Of a stretch of DNA of 7,010 bases, positions 1 to 7,010 are shown piece by piece (positions within the stretch are counted from its first letter, which is position 1; the number at the start of each line of letters is the position of its first letter). Where the stretch lies: positions 483,462 to 490,471 of the forward strand of contig LATQ01000001.1 of assembly GCA_001017865.1 (NCBI GenBank), in the 5' to 3' direction. The DNA comes from Rhodococcus sp. IITR03 (GTDB lineage: Bacteria; Actinomycetota; Actinomycetes; Mycobacteriales; Mycobacteriaceae). Position numbers and translations under genes: made by a program. Under the pieces are notes generated by a model. That model was not told where the DNA came from and did not search any database. It saw only the letters and a list, made by a program, of their open reading frames with translations.

Positions 1-170
1 CGACACAGCGGTGTCCGGTGCGCGGCGGCGACCGAGGCGGACGTGCTCGAACGCGGCCGCGCCGTGGTCGGTGGTGAATTCTCCGGAGCCTGATAGATCC
101 GCTCGAGGACTGCCTCGGGGGGAGTATCACTGCCCGTTGAATTTGTCTGCGCCACAGCCGGATCGGCCAT
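1..170 (-). CDS. 5' part of a minus-strand gene leaving the window; possible NAD-specific glutamate dehydrogenase N-terminus (frameshifted)
   Basis: An ATG at 170-168 is preceded by a very good ribosome binding site (AGGAGGGG, about 7 nt upstream), so the start is well supported. The frame reads MADPAVAQTNSTGSD and then PPEAVLERIYQA. Near position 85 it turns into proline/serine-rich nonsense, while the neighbouring frame becomes protein-like (GEFTTDHGAAAFEHVRLGRR, then RAPDTAVS) up to the window edge. Restoring one base in the coding-strand CC (CCC expected) joins the two halves as QAPGEFTTDHG. The AFEHVRLGRRRAPDTA stretch resembles the early part of large actinobacterial NAD-glutamate dehydrogenases (HYRLGRHRAAG in the M. 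tuberculosis protein), and in M. tuberculosis that gene lies immediately downstream of ettA. The identification rests on this short match and on remembered gene order, so it is tentative. The gene itself is fairly secure; its product is not. Confidence 0.5.
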   Translation of the reverse strand, partial: MADPAVAQTNSTGSDTPPEAVLERIYQAPENSPPTTARPRSSTSASVAAAHRTPLC

Positions 171-204
171 CGACACCCCTCCTGCTCTGTCGGGCGGATA
201 CACC

Positions 205-248
205 GCGCGCCGCGGACGGACTCGTGATCGAGCCTATCCGCGGCGCGC
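205..248 (-). terminator. GC-rich stem-loop between thioesterase and the left-edge gene
   Basis: A perfect 12-bp inverted repeat (GCGCGCCGCGGA at 205-216, its complement at 237-248) encloses a 20-nt loop that contains a further short CTCG/CGAG pairing. It lies 61 nt past the thioesterase stop and 35 nt before the next ATG, in that gene's direction. There is no T-tract, so it fits the tract-less hairpins often seen as actinobacterial terminators. It could instead be a 5'-leader structure of the downstream gene. Confidence 0.5.
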
Positions 249-283
249 AGTCGGGGGGTCGGAACCGGCGGTCGGTAACCGGC

Positions 284-295
284 TCGGCCGGCCGA
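284..295. repeat. 12-bp perfect palindrome just past the thioesterase stop
   Basis: TCGGCCGGCCGA reads the same on both strands and lies 15 nt past the thioesterase stop codon. The surrounding 261-318 stretch is full of short CCGG-based inverted repeats. They include ACCGGC/GCCGGT (304-309/313-318), whose three-base loop is exactly the thioesterase stop codon. These may act with the 205-248 hairpin in transcript 3'-end formation. No known regulator site is recognised. Confidence 0.35.
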
Positions 296-309
296 CACGA
301 TGTACCGGC

Positions 310-723
310 TCAGCCGGTGGGCGCGACGGCGCGGTGCCGGTCGAGCACCGCCCGTACCTCGTCGGTCAACGGCCGGGACGTATCGGTCTCGGGATCGAAG
401 CCGACGAGCACTGTGTCGGCGACGGCGCACACCGCGCCTCCCGGTCGAGGATCGTCTGGCGCACCGTGAACGAGCTCGTGCCGAGACGCAGCACCGCCGT
501 CTCGACCTCGATCGGTGCCGACGAGTCCTTGAGCGGCCGCAGGAACTCGACGTCCATCTTCCGGACGACAACTGCGTCGCGCGACGGCAACTCGCTCAGG
601 AAGAACTTGATGCGTCCTTCCTGCAGGTACTCGACGACCTTGGCGTTGTTGACGTGTCCGAGCCGGTCGGAGTCGCCCCAGCGCACCTCGATCGGGCACC
701 GGTAGTGCCGGTGCCCGTCAGGC

Positions 724-731
<8 letters not shown>
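310..731 (-). CDS. Hot-dog fold acyl-CoA thioesterase (4HBT family), one frameshift as read
   Basis: Cytoplasmic enzyme expected to hydrolyse acyl-CoA thioesters; the natural acyl chain cannot be told from sequence. The GTG start at 731-729 overlaps the ettA stop by 8 nt. The N-terminal strand and active-site loop read WGDSDRLGHVNN (residues 18-29), the classic 4HBT motif. Asp22 aligns with the catalytic Asp17 of Pseudomonas 4-hydroxybenzoyl-CoA thioesterase. The helix VVEYLQEGRIKFF and the strand MDVEFLRPL follow as in the family. After Glu98 (codon 440-438) the frame breaks: GAGGC is present where GAGGGC is expected. The neighbouring frame continues AVCAVADTVLVGFDP and on to a TGA at 312-310. 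With one base restored the protein is 140 aa, normal for a single hot-dog domain. It is likely co-transcribed and translationally coupled with ettA. M. tuberculosis carries a similar small thioesterase near its ettA, as far as I recall. Confidence 0.88.
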
Positions 732-2394
<1,663 letters not shown>

Positions 2395-2411
2395 GACCAC
2401 CAGCGTATCGG
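2395..2411 (-). promoter_or_regulatory. Candidate leaderless promoter of ettA
   Basis: On the coding strand GATACGCT ends 7 nt before the ettA ATG (GATACGCTGGTGGTC then ATG). TACGCT fits the actinobacterial TANNNT -10 consensus. The spacing would put the transcription start at or beside the A of the ATG, giving a leaderless mRNA. There is no convincing Shine-Dalgarno sequence in front of this ATG, in line with that reading. No clear -35 box is visible. This is inference only. Confidence 0.35.
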
Positions 2412-2476
2412 GCGACGGTCGATAACCCACATCGTGCGAACACGACAGGTGGGGCCGGCGCCGGAGTCCGGCAGGT

Positions 2477-2491
2477 GCCGGAGCCTCCGGC
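2477..2491. terminator. Possible lipase terminator hairpin
   Basis: GCCGGAGCCTCCGGC is an inverted repeat forming a 5- to 7-bp GC stem with a very small loop, in the lipase-ettA gap and 69 nt past the lipase stop. A neighbouring CCGGAG at 2461-2466 offers an alternative longer-loop pairing with CTCCGG at 2485-2490. There is no T-tract. Its position between two same-strand genes suggests transcript ending or attenuation, but the stem is modest. Confidence 0.35.
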
Positions 2492-2494
2492 CGG

Positions 2495-2580
2495 GTCACA
2501 CCAGCTCCGCTGCCGGGGTCACAGCAGCTCCGCTGCCGGGGTCACAGCAGCTCCCGCTGTCAGGGGTGCAGCAGCTCCGC
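2495..2580. repeat. 23-bp tandem repeat duplicating the lipase 3' end
   Basis: Two adjacent 23-bp units (2495-2517 and 2518-2540) differ at one base. A third, slightly diverged copy with one extra base follows (2541-2564). A fourth partial copy (2564-2580) is the actual end of the lipase coding sequence. On the coding strand the shared core is GCGGAGCTGCTG, which in the lipase encodes Ala-Glu-Leu-Leu just before the last two residues. The array therefore looks like a local expansion of the terminal codons into the 3' flank. The extra copies are non-coding. Confidence 0.8.
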
Positions 2581-3749
2581 GACGAAGCCCGTGGTGTCGG
2601 GTAGCGACGCGAACATCGTCTCCGAATGCCCTGTCGGGTACGTCCTGAACTGCGCGTTCGCGCCACCGGCCCACAGGTCCGCGATCAGTGTGAACGCGAG
2701 GGGCGCGGGCACCGTCGCGTCGCGCAGGCCCTGGGCGAGGAACAGCGGCCGGTCGTATCCGGCGGTCGGCACGGCCAGGTAGTCGGTGAACGCCGCACGG
2801 AACCGGTCGTCGCTCAGCGGTCGAGCGAGGACCTCACCGACGCCGACCTCGCCGTACCGGTCGCTCAGGTCGTCGTAGCAGAGGCGTTCGGCGGCGTCGA
2901 CGATCTCCCGTCCGAGGGGTGTGAGATATCCGTCGAGGTCCAGGGCCGGATCGGCGTCGCGCAGGCCCGCGAAGATGTAGGCGGCGAAGACGGTGAGTCC
3001 GTCGAGACCGAGATCGGGAAGGCCCGGGAATCCGAGCGGGAACAGGTACTCGAGGTTGGACGGGGCGCCGGTCGTGAGCGTCCCGCGGAAGTCCAGTTCG
3101 GGTGCCCGGGCGGTCGCGGCGCGCGCGGTGTGCAGGCCGGTGTGCCCGCCCTGGGACTGCCCGATCACGACCCAGCGGTCGGACAGCGACGGTTCGACGG
3201 CGCGTCCCGCCCTCACGATGTCGATGACGCTGTTCGCGGCGCTCTGTCCGTCCAGATAACGGTGCAACCCGTCCGACCCGAGACCCGGATAGTCGGCTGC
3301 CACGACGGCGTAACCCTGCCCGAGCCAGTGGTCGAGATAGGCGGTGTCGCGCGGTGTACGCGGCAACCGCGAGGGTGCGCACGAATCGTCGAGGCCGACG
3401 GTGCCGTGCGCCCACGCGACGACGGGCCACCCTCCCTCGGGAGGCGTGCCGTGGGGAAGGAACAACGCCCCGGTCGCGGTGGTGGGAGCGCCGCTGCGCC
3501 ACTGCGTGGTGTAGGTCAGGGCCCGCGCCGAGGACGCGCCGGGTAGCGACAACCCGAGCTCGAGCGGGGCGACATCGACGACGGTCCCCGGCGTGTCGAC
3601 GACGGCCCCCGGTGCCGGACTCGCGTGCACCGCGGAGGTGCGAGGAGTGGCGTCAGCAGTGCCAGTGCACAGGTGAGCAGCAGGCCGGGACACGCGCGGT
3701 ACGGGTCACGTCGTGGACGATACGGGTCGTGCGGCCGGTGCGTTCGCAT
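2560..3749 (-). CDS. Secreted LIP-family lipase/esterase (alpha/beta hydrolase), one frameshift in the signal peptide region
   Basis: Predicted extracellular ester hydrolase of the secretory lipase family (PF03583 type). The nucleophile elbow reads VIGQSQGGHTG (Ser of GQSQGG). VVAWAHGTVGLDDSCAPS is the family oxyanion-region motif. The probable catalytic acid lies in QGLRDATVPAP and the catalytic His in YPTGHSE near the C-terminus. The main frame is open to the TGA at 2562-2560 and ends VAELLHP. Upstream of about 3638 a neighbouring frame encodes a hydrophobic segment (CPGLLLTCALALLTPLLAP). Restoring one base (CACCTCC to CACCCTCC) joins it to SAVHASPAPG, giving a signal peptide with an AxA-like site, VHA before SPAPG. 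The full length would be about 396 aa from the ATG at 3749. A GTG at 3709-3707 would give a more canonical signal peptide (VTRTARVP before the hydrophobic core) but needs a second correction. The gene is divergent from the TspO-like gene and precedes ettA with a 165-nt gap. Confidence 0.88.
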
Positions 3750-3762
3750 TCGTCCGATTCGC

Positions 3763-3784
3763 CGGATCGGGATTGAGTGATCCG
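3763..3784. promoter_or_regulatory. Operator-like inverted repeat in the lipase / TspO-like divergent spacer
   Basis: CGGATC and GATCCG form a perfect 6-bp inverted repeat separated by 10 nt. It lies in the 56-nt gap between the two divergent starts (3749 and 3806), at a position where a dimeric repressor could control both genes. No regulator gene is visible in the window, and the arms are short enough to occur by chance in GC-rich DNA. Confidence 0.3.
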
Positions 3785-3805
3785 CAGGACGGGCACCCTC
3801 CAGGC

Positions 3806-4660
3806 ATGACATCCCATTCCCACGGATCCGCGCCCGCCACATCCCCCGCGACCCGCACCGGGCGCGACATCGCCCGCGTCGTGGCCGTGGCGGTGAGCGC
3901 TCCGCTTGCCGTCGTGGTGTCGTTCTTCGGTTCGGGTGCGGCCGGTGGGACGCCGGTCGCGGAAGCTGCAGGTGGTGCGTTGTCGGCGGATTCCACGGCG
4001 GTCGCGCCCGGAGGCCCGGCCTTCTCGATCTGGACCCTCATCTACGCCGGTCTGCTCGCGCTCGCGGTGTGGCAGGCACTGCCGGCGAACCACACCGACG
4101 CGCGTCAACGCGCCGCGGGCTGGTGGATCGCTGCGTCGATGCTGCTGAACGCAGCGTGGATCACGGCGATCCAGTTCGATCAGGTCTGGCTGAGTGTCGT
4201 GGTGATCGTCGCGCTGCTCGCCGTGCTCGTCCGGGTGTTCCTGATCTTCACGCGCGTCCTGCCGTCGAGCAGGCTCGAAGCGGTGGTCGTCGACGGCACG
4301 ATGTTCGTCTACCTGGGCTGGGTGTCGGTGGCGACCGTCGCCAACACCGCCGCGGCGCTGCGTTACGAGGACATCGATCCGTTCGGCTGGGGAGCCGACG
4401 TGTGGGCGATCATCGTGCTGGCCGTCGTCGCCGCCGTCTCCGTGGTCCTCGCGACGGCAGGTCGGGGCCGACTGGCCGTGACCGGTGCGCTCGTGTGGGG
4501 TCTGGCATGGATCGCGGTCGCCCGCACGGGTGACGGCGGTCTGGTGTCCACTCCCGCAGCGGTCGCCGCCGTGACAGCCGCGGTCATCGCGGTCGTGGCC
4601 ACCGTGGTGGCGCGCATCGGCGCCGAGCGCTCCCCCACCCGCACGACAGCAGCCGCCTGA
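3806..4660 (+). CDS. Tryptophan-rich sensory / TspO-MBR-like integral membrane protein
   Basis: Multi-pass inner membrane protein of 284 aa with a single uninterrupted frame. After a short polar N-terminus (MTSHSHGSAPATSPATRTGR) there are about seven or eight hydrophobic segments, near 22-43, 74-92, 105-122, 128-148, 165-184, 199-217, 224-240 and 249-269. PAFSIWTLIY (71-80) matches the conserved Pro-x-Phe-x-x-Trp-x-x-(L/I)-Tyr signature of TspO/MBR proteins. Further Trp-rich pieces follow (GWWIAAS, NAAWI, GWGADVW, WGLAWIA). Classical TspO has five helices and about 160 aa. This longer actinobacterial form is usually annotated as tryptophan-rich sensory protein, and its ligand is unknown; tetrapyrrole binding is only a family-level expectation. 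The ATG at 3806 is chosen because residues coded further upstream are not family-like, although only a weak AGGACGG lies 14 nt before it. The open frame continues upstream to 3713. It is divergent from the lipase and convergent with CopD-CtaG. Confidence 0.8.
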   Translation: MTSHSHGSAPATSPATRTGRDIARVVAVAVSAPLAVVVSFFGSGAAGGTPVAEAAGGALSADSTAVAPGGPAFSIWTLIYAGLLALAVWQALPANHTDARQRAAGWWIAASMLLNAAWITAIQFDQVWLSVVVIVALLAVLVRVFLIFTRVLPSSRLEAVVVDGTMFVYLGWVSVATVANTAAALRYEDIDPFGWGADVWAIIVLAVVAAVSVVLATAGRGRLAVTGALVWGLAWIAVARTGDGGLVSTPAAVAAVTAAVIAVVATVVARIGAERSPTRTTAAA

Positions 4661-4670
4661 TTCCCTCGGA

Positions 4671-4720
4671 CGTGCACATCTCGTCGGTCCGCTTCGGCGT
4701 GGCGCGACGAGATGTGCGCG
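4671..4720. terminator. Bidirectional stem-loop terminator between convergent genes
   Basis: A 16-bp stem (4671-4686 with 4705-4720) contains 13 consecutive perfect pairs (GCACATCTCGTCG with its complement) and one G-T pair. The 18-nt loop holds a small CGC-TTCG-GCG hairpin. It starts 10 nt past the TspO-like stop and ends 15 nt past the CopD-CtaG stop on the other strand. This is the standard position for a shared terminator of convergent genes. There are no flanking T-tracts, as is common in high-GC actinobacteria. Confidence 0.85.
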
Positions 4721-4735
4721 TCGGAGCGGGTGCGG

Positions 4736-6768
4736 TCAGCGACCCTCGTGGTCGCGGCGCGCCAGCTCCGCGAACATCGCGTTGTGTGCCGCGAGATCGG
4801 CGTCGTCGTCACGCTCGGCGGCCCGGTCGACACGTCGCGCCGTGCGCCGGTCGCTGCGCGACCACTGGACGAGCAGAGCGAGCATCACGAGCACGAGCGG
4901 GATCTCGCCGGCCGACCACGCGATGCTGCCGCCGACCTTCTGATCGGAGAACAGGTCGTAGTTCCACGGCAGTGCCAGGCCGCGGTAGTAGCTCTCGGCC
5001 ATCACCGTGCCCATGCTCATGAGGGTCACGCCGAAGAAGGCGTGGAACGGGAGCGAGCCGAAGACCATGGCCAGCTTCGTCACGGGCTGCAGATCGCGCG
5101 GCGACGGGTCGACGCCGATCACCACCCAGTAGAAGAGGTAGCCGCTCAGCAGGAAGTGCAGGTTCATCAGGACGTGCGCGGTGTGGCTGTCGATGAACGT
5201 GGTGAAGATCCCACCGAGATACAGGGCGTAGAAGCCGCCCACGAACATGACCGACGCGACGATCGGATGTGTGAAGAAGCGCGACGGCGGGCTGTGCAGG
5301 AACTCGAGGATCCATTCGCGCGGTCCGGGAGGGGCGTTGCGTCCGGCCGGCTTGAACGCACGCAGGGCGAGGGTCATCGCCCCGCCGAGCGCCAGGAGCA
5401 CCGGGGCGAGCATCGACAGGGCCATGTGCGCGCCCATGTGCACGCTGAACATCGCCGGCGAGTACATCCCGACGCCCGAACTGGTGGCGACGAACAACAC
5501 GAAGCAGCCCGAGAACCAGGCGATCGAGCGGCCGATCGGCCACGAGTCGCCGCGCTTGCGCAGCGTCCACAGTCCGACTGCATAGGCGGCGGCGAGCACG
5601 AGAGCAGCCGTGCCGAAGATCAGGTCGAAACGCCACTGCCCGAAGAACAGGCTCACGAACGACGGCGGTACGTCGAGCTGGTAGCCGAGCTCGACCTCCT
5701 GGATCGTCGGCACCGTAGCCGGCGGCGGCGGGGGCGTGCGGCCGAGTCCCACGGCCAGACCGATCGTCGCGGCGAGGACGAACGCCTCGACGAGGGTGAA
5801 CCGCACGAGCGCGGACCGGCTGGTGGGGTCGGCTTCGAGTGCCGGCAGTGCCCGGCGGCGCTGCGCCCAGCCGAAGATGCCGAGCAGGACCAGCGCGACG
5901 ATCTTCGCGAGCAGCAGCCTGCCGTAGGTGGTCGTGGTCAGGTCGTCGAACGACATGCGGACCGCGGCGTTGATGACGCCGCTGACGGCCATGACGACGA
6001 AGGCGAGTCCGGCGACGAAGGAGAACCGCCGGGCCGCGATGTCGGTGTGCTCACCGCCCCGCATGGAGTGCGCGAGCAGGGCGAACAACCCGCCCGCCCA
6101 GACGGACGCCGCGACGAGGTGCAGCACGAGGCTGTTGGTCGCCATGTCGTGCGAACCACCCGACGATGAGTGCCCGGTCAGGGCGATCGGCATGAGTGCG
6201 ACGACCGACAGCAGCAGCAGATAGGGCGTCCACGACCAGCGCACCGTGAGCCGGATCAGCAGGGCGGTGATCAGGCGAGCACCGTCGTCCAGGCCCAGGC
6301 CGACGCAGCCTCCACCTGACCGAGCGCCGAGAAGAGGTTCTCCGGCCGGATCGCCTCGCTCAGCGGGCTGCCGGAGGTGTCGGACAGGGTCAGCGGCACC
6401 ATCAGCGCCGCCGTGACCGCCCACACCGTCGCCGCGACGCCCGCGGTCCGCACGGCGCGGTAGCCGCCGACGTCGAGCACACCCCCTCGTTGCGGGGGCA
6501 CGAGGAAGGCGGCGAAGAACAGCGATCCGATGGTGATGACGGTCGCGATCTCGGAGATCGCGCGGACCGCGGGCAGACCGTAGGTGGTGAGCGGACCGGG
6601 GTCGGGGATGCCGAGCAACACCAGAGCCTGCGCAGCGGACAGCCCGACCGCGAACGCCGCGACGAGGGCGGCGAGGAGGCCGAGGAGGATCAGCAGTGCC
6701 GGCGGGTTTCCCCTCGTAGGGGCGGGCGCCGGAGGCTGCGCGGGAGACGCGAGCTCGGATGTTGCCAT
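4736..6768 (-). CDS. CopD-CtaG fusion: copper transport / cytochrome c oxidase assembly membrane protein, one frameshift as read
   Basis: Large polytopic membrane protein, 677 aa after one correction. Residues about 22-165 are actinobacterial N-terminal membrane segments. Residues about 190-340 are the CopD-like copper transport domain, with LVLHLVAASVWAGGLFALLAH and a His/Met-bearing loop (GHSSSGGSHDM). Residues about 370-630 are the caa3-type CtaG domain, with SVHMGAHMALSMLAPVLLA, LMNLHFLLSGYLFYWVV and PFHAFFGVTLMSMG. Their His and Met residues are plausible copper ligands. Known relatives (M. tuberculosis Rv0102; probably C. glutamicum CtiP) suggest copper import and delivery to the aa3 oxidase; this role is inferred. 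The frame breaks after Ala165 near 6273: GCCTGATC is present where GCCCTGATC would read ALITALL. The rest is open to the TGA at 4738-4736. The ATG at 6768 is preferred; an in-frame ATG at 6795 would add nine residues. The last gene before it ends only about 30 nt upstream. Confidence 0.9.
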
Positions 6769-6769
6769 G

Positions 6770-6782
6770 CCTACCAGGTAGG
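6770..6782. promoter_or_regulatory. CCTACC-A-GGTAGG palindrome at the CopD-CtaG start
   Basis: A perfect 6-bp inverted repeat with a one-base centre lies 1 nt upstream of the preferred ATG of CopD-CtaG. It could be an operator, a start-codon hairpin, or simply the source of the GGTAGG that serves as a poor ribosome binding site. It does not match a copper-regulator site that I recognise. If translation starts at 6795 instead, it lies inside the coding sequence. Confidence 0.3.
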
Positions 6783-6798
6783 ACGTCCACGCCATGAC

Positions 6799-7010
6799 CT
6801 ACGACACGCCGTCGGAGCCCTCCGGGGCCGGTAGCGGTGCCTGTGACGACGTCGACGGCGTGCTGCAGCGCGAGGAGTGTGTCGGCCGCCACCATCGCGT
6901 CGCAGTGCGGGAGCGCCGCGGACATCGACCGGTGGAGGGTGTGAATCCGGACTGCCGGCCCGGGGTTGAGCCAGCACCACCCGGTGGGCGCGGCGCGGAT
7001 CGCGACGTGG
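6799..7010 (-). CDS. C-terminal part of an unrecognised protein (partial, probably one frame error near its end)
   Basis: From the right edge a minus-strand frame reads HVAIRAAPTGWCWLNPGPAV, then RIHTLHRSMSAALPHCDAMV and AADTLLALQHAVDVVTG. Nearly every third codon position in this stretch is G or C, as in the real genes of the window. The same frame then runs on into DNA that clearly encodes CopD-CtaG in another frame, so it must end earlier. Reading CCCC at 6825-6828 as CCC gives PEGSDGVS and a TAG at 6801-6799, keeping G/C third positions. A one-base shift the other way would give a stop at 6773-6771, but through codons of atypical composition. I recognise no domain. The same strand and tight spacing suggest it is in an operon with CopD-CtaG. 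Confidence 0.45.
   Translation of the reverse strand, partial: TSRSAPRPPGGAGSTPGRQSGFTPSTGRCPRRSRTATRWWRPTHSSRCSTPSTSSQAPLPAPEGSDGVS

Noticed and set aside
11..469. Plus-strand open frame at the left edge
   Set aside because: It runs across the intergenic hairpins and antisense to the thioesterase end, with Arg/Ser/Pro-rich low-complexity translation and no ribosome binding site.
2495..2580. CRISPR-like short repeats
   Set aside because: The 23-bp units are directly adjacent with no spacers and derive from the lipase 3' end.
2626..3546. Plus-strand open frame (306 codons) opposite the lipase
   Set aside because: The minus strand encodes a lipase with complete catalytic motifs; the plus-strand translation has no recognisable domain.
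4671..4720. Inverted repeat as a transposon end or attachment site
   Set aside because: No transposase or integrase and no target-site duplication. Its position between convergent stops explains it as a terminator.
4712..6169. Long plus-strand open frame (485 codons) opposite CopD-CtaG
   Set aside because: Its product is rich in Arg, Glu, His and Asp with no domain, the usual antisense reflection of a high-GC membrane protein gene. The minus strand has clear CopD/CtaG motifs.

Overview
The window is high-GC DNA with strongly G/C-biased third codon positions. Its gene content is typical of mycolic-acid actinomycetes: the translation factor EttA, a hot-dog thioesterase, an LIP-family secreted lipase, an actinobacterial tryptophan-rich sensory (TspO/MBR-like) protein and a CopD-CtaG copper/cytochrome oxidase assembly fusion. 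Rhodococcus or a close relative is the best guess from protein style; the sequence alone cannot name the species.

Layout, left to right. A minus-strand block reads from lipase (2560-3749) to ettA (724-2394) to thioesterase (310-731) to the first part of another gene that leaves the window (1-170, possibly the N-terminus of an NAD-specific glutamate dehydrogenase). ettA and the thioesterase overlap by 8 nt and look translationally coupled. GC-rich hairpins lie between thioesterase and the last gene and between lipase and ettA. The plus-strand TspO-like gene (3806-4660) is divergent from the lipase across a short spacer holding an inverted repeat. It converges on the minus-strand CopD-CtaG gene (4736-6768) across one strong stem-loop that can serve both genes as terminator. 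The C-terminus of an unrecognised minus-strand gene (about 6799-7010) sits just upstream of CopD-CtaG.

The most striking property is quality, not a new system. Five recognisable genes need single-base frame corrections to read through: ettA three times; thioesterase, lipase, CopD-CtaG and the left-edge gene once each. All seven are missing bases in short G/C runs, and most are a CCC/GGG triplet read as CC/GG, often in CCCTC/GAGGG context. After correction ettA is 557 aa and the thioesterase 140 aa, normal family lengths, with every catalytic motif intact. The simplest reading is an under-polished assembly of normal genes, not decay or programmed frameshifting. Any automatic annotation would call these genes pseudogenes or truncate them.

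Functionally these are housekeeping and accessory functions: ribosome-associated translation control, acyl-CoA hydrolysis, extracellular ester hydrolysis, a membrane protein of the TspO type, and copper delivery for respiratory oxidase assembly. I see no mobile element, CRISPR array, tRNA, rRNA or defence system.
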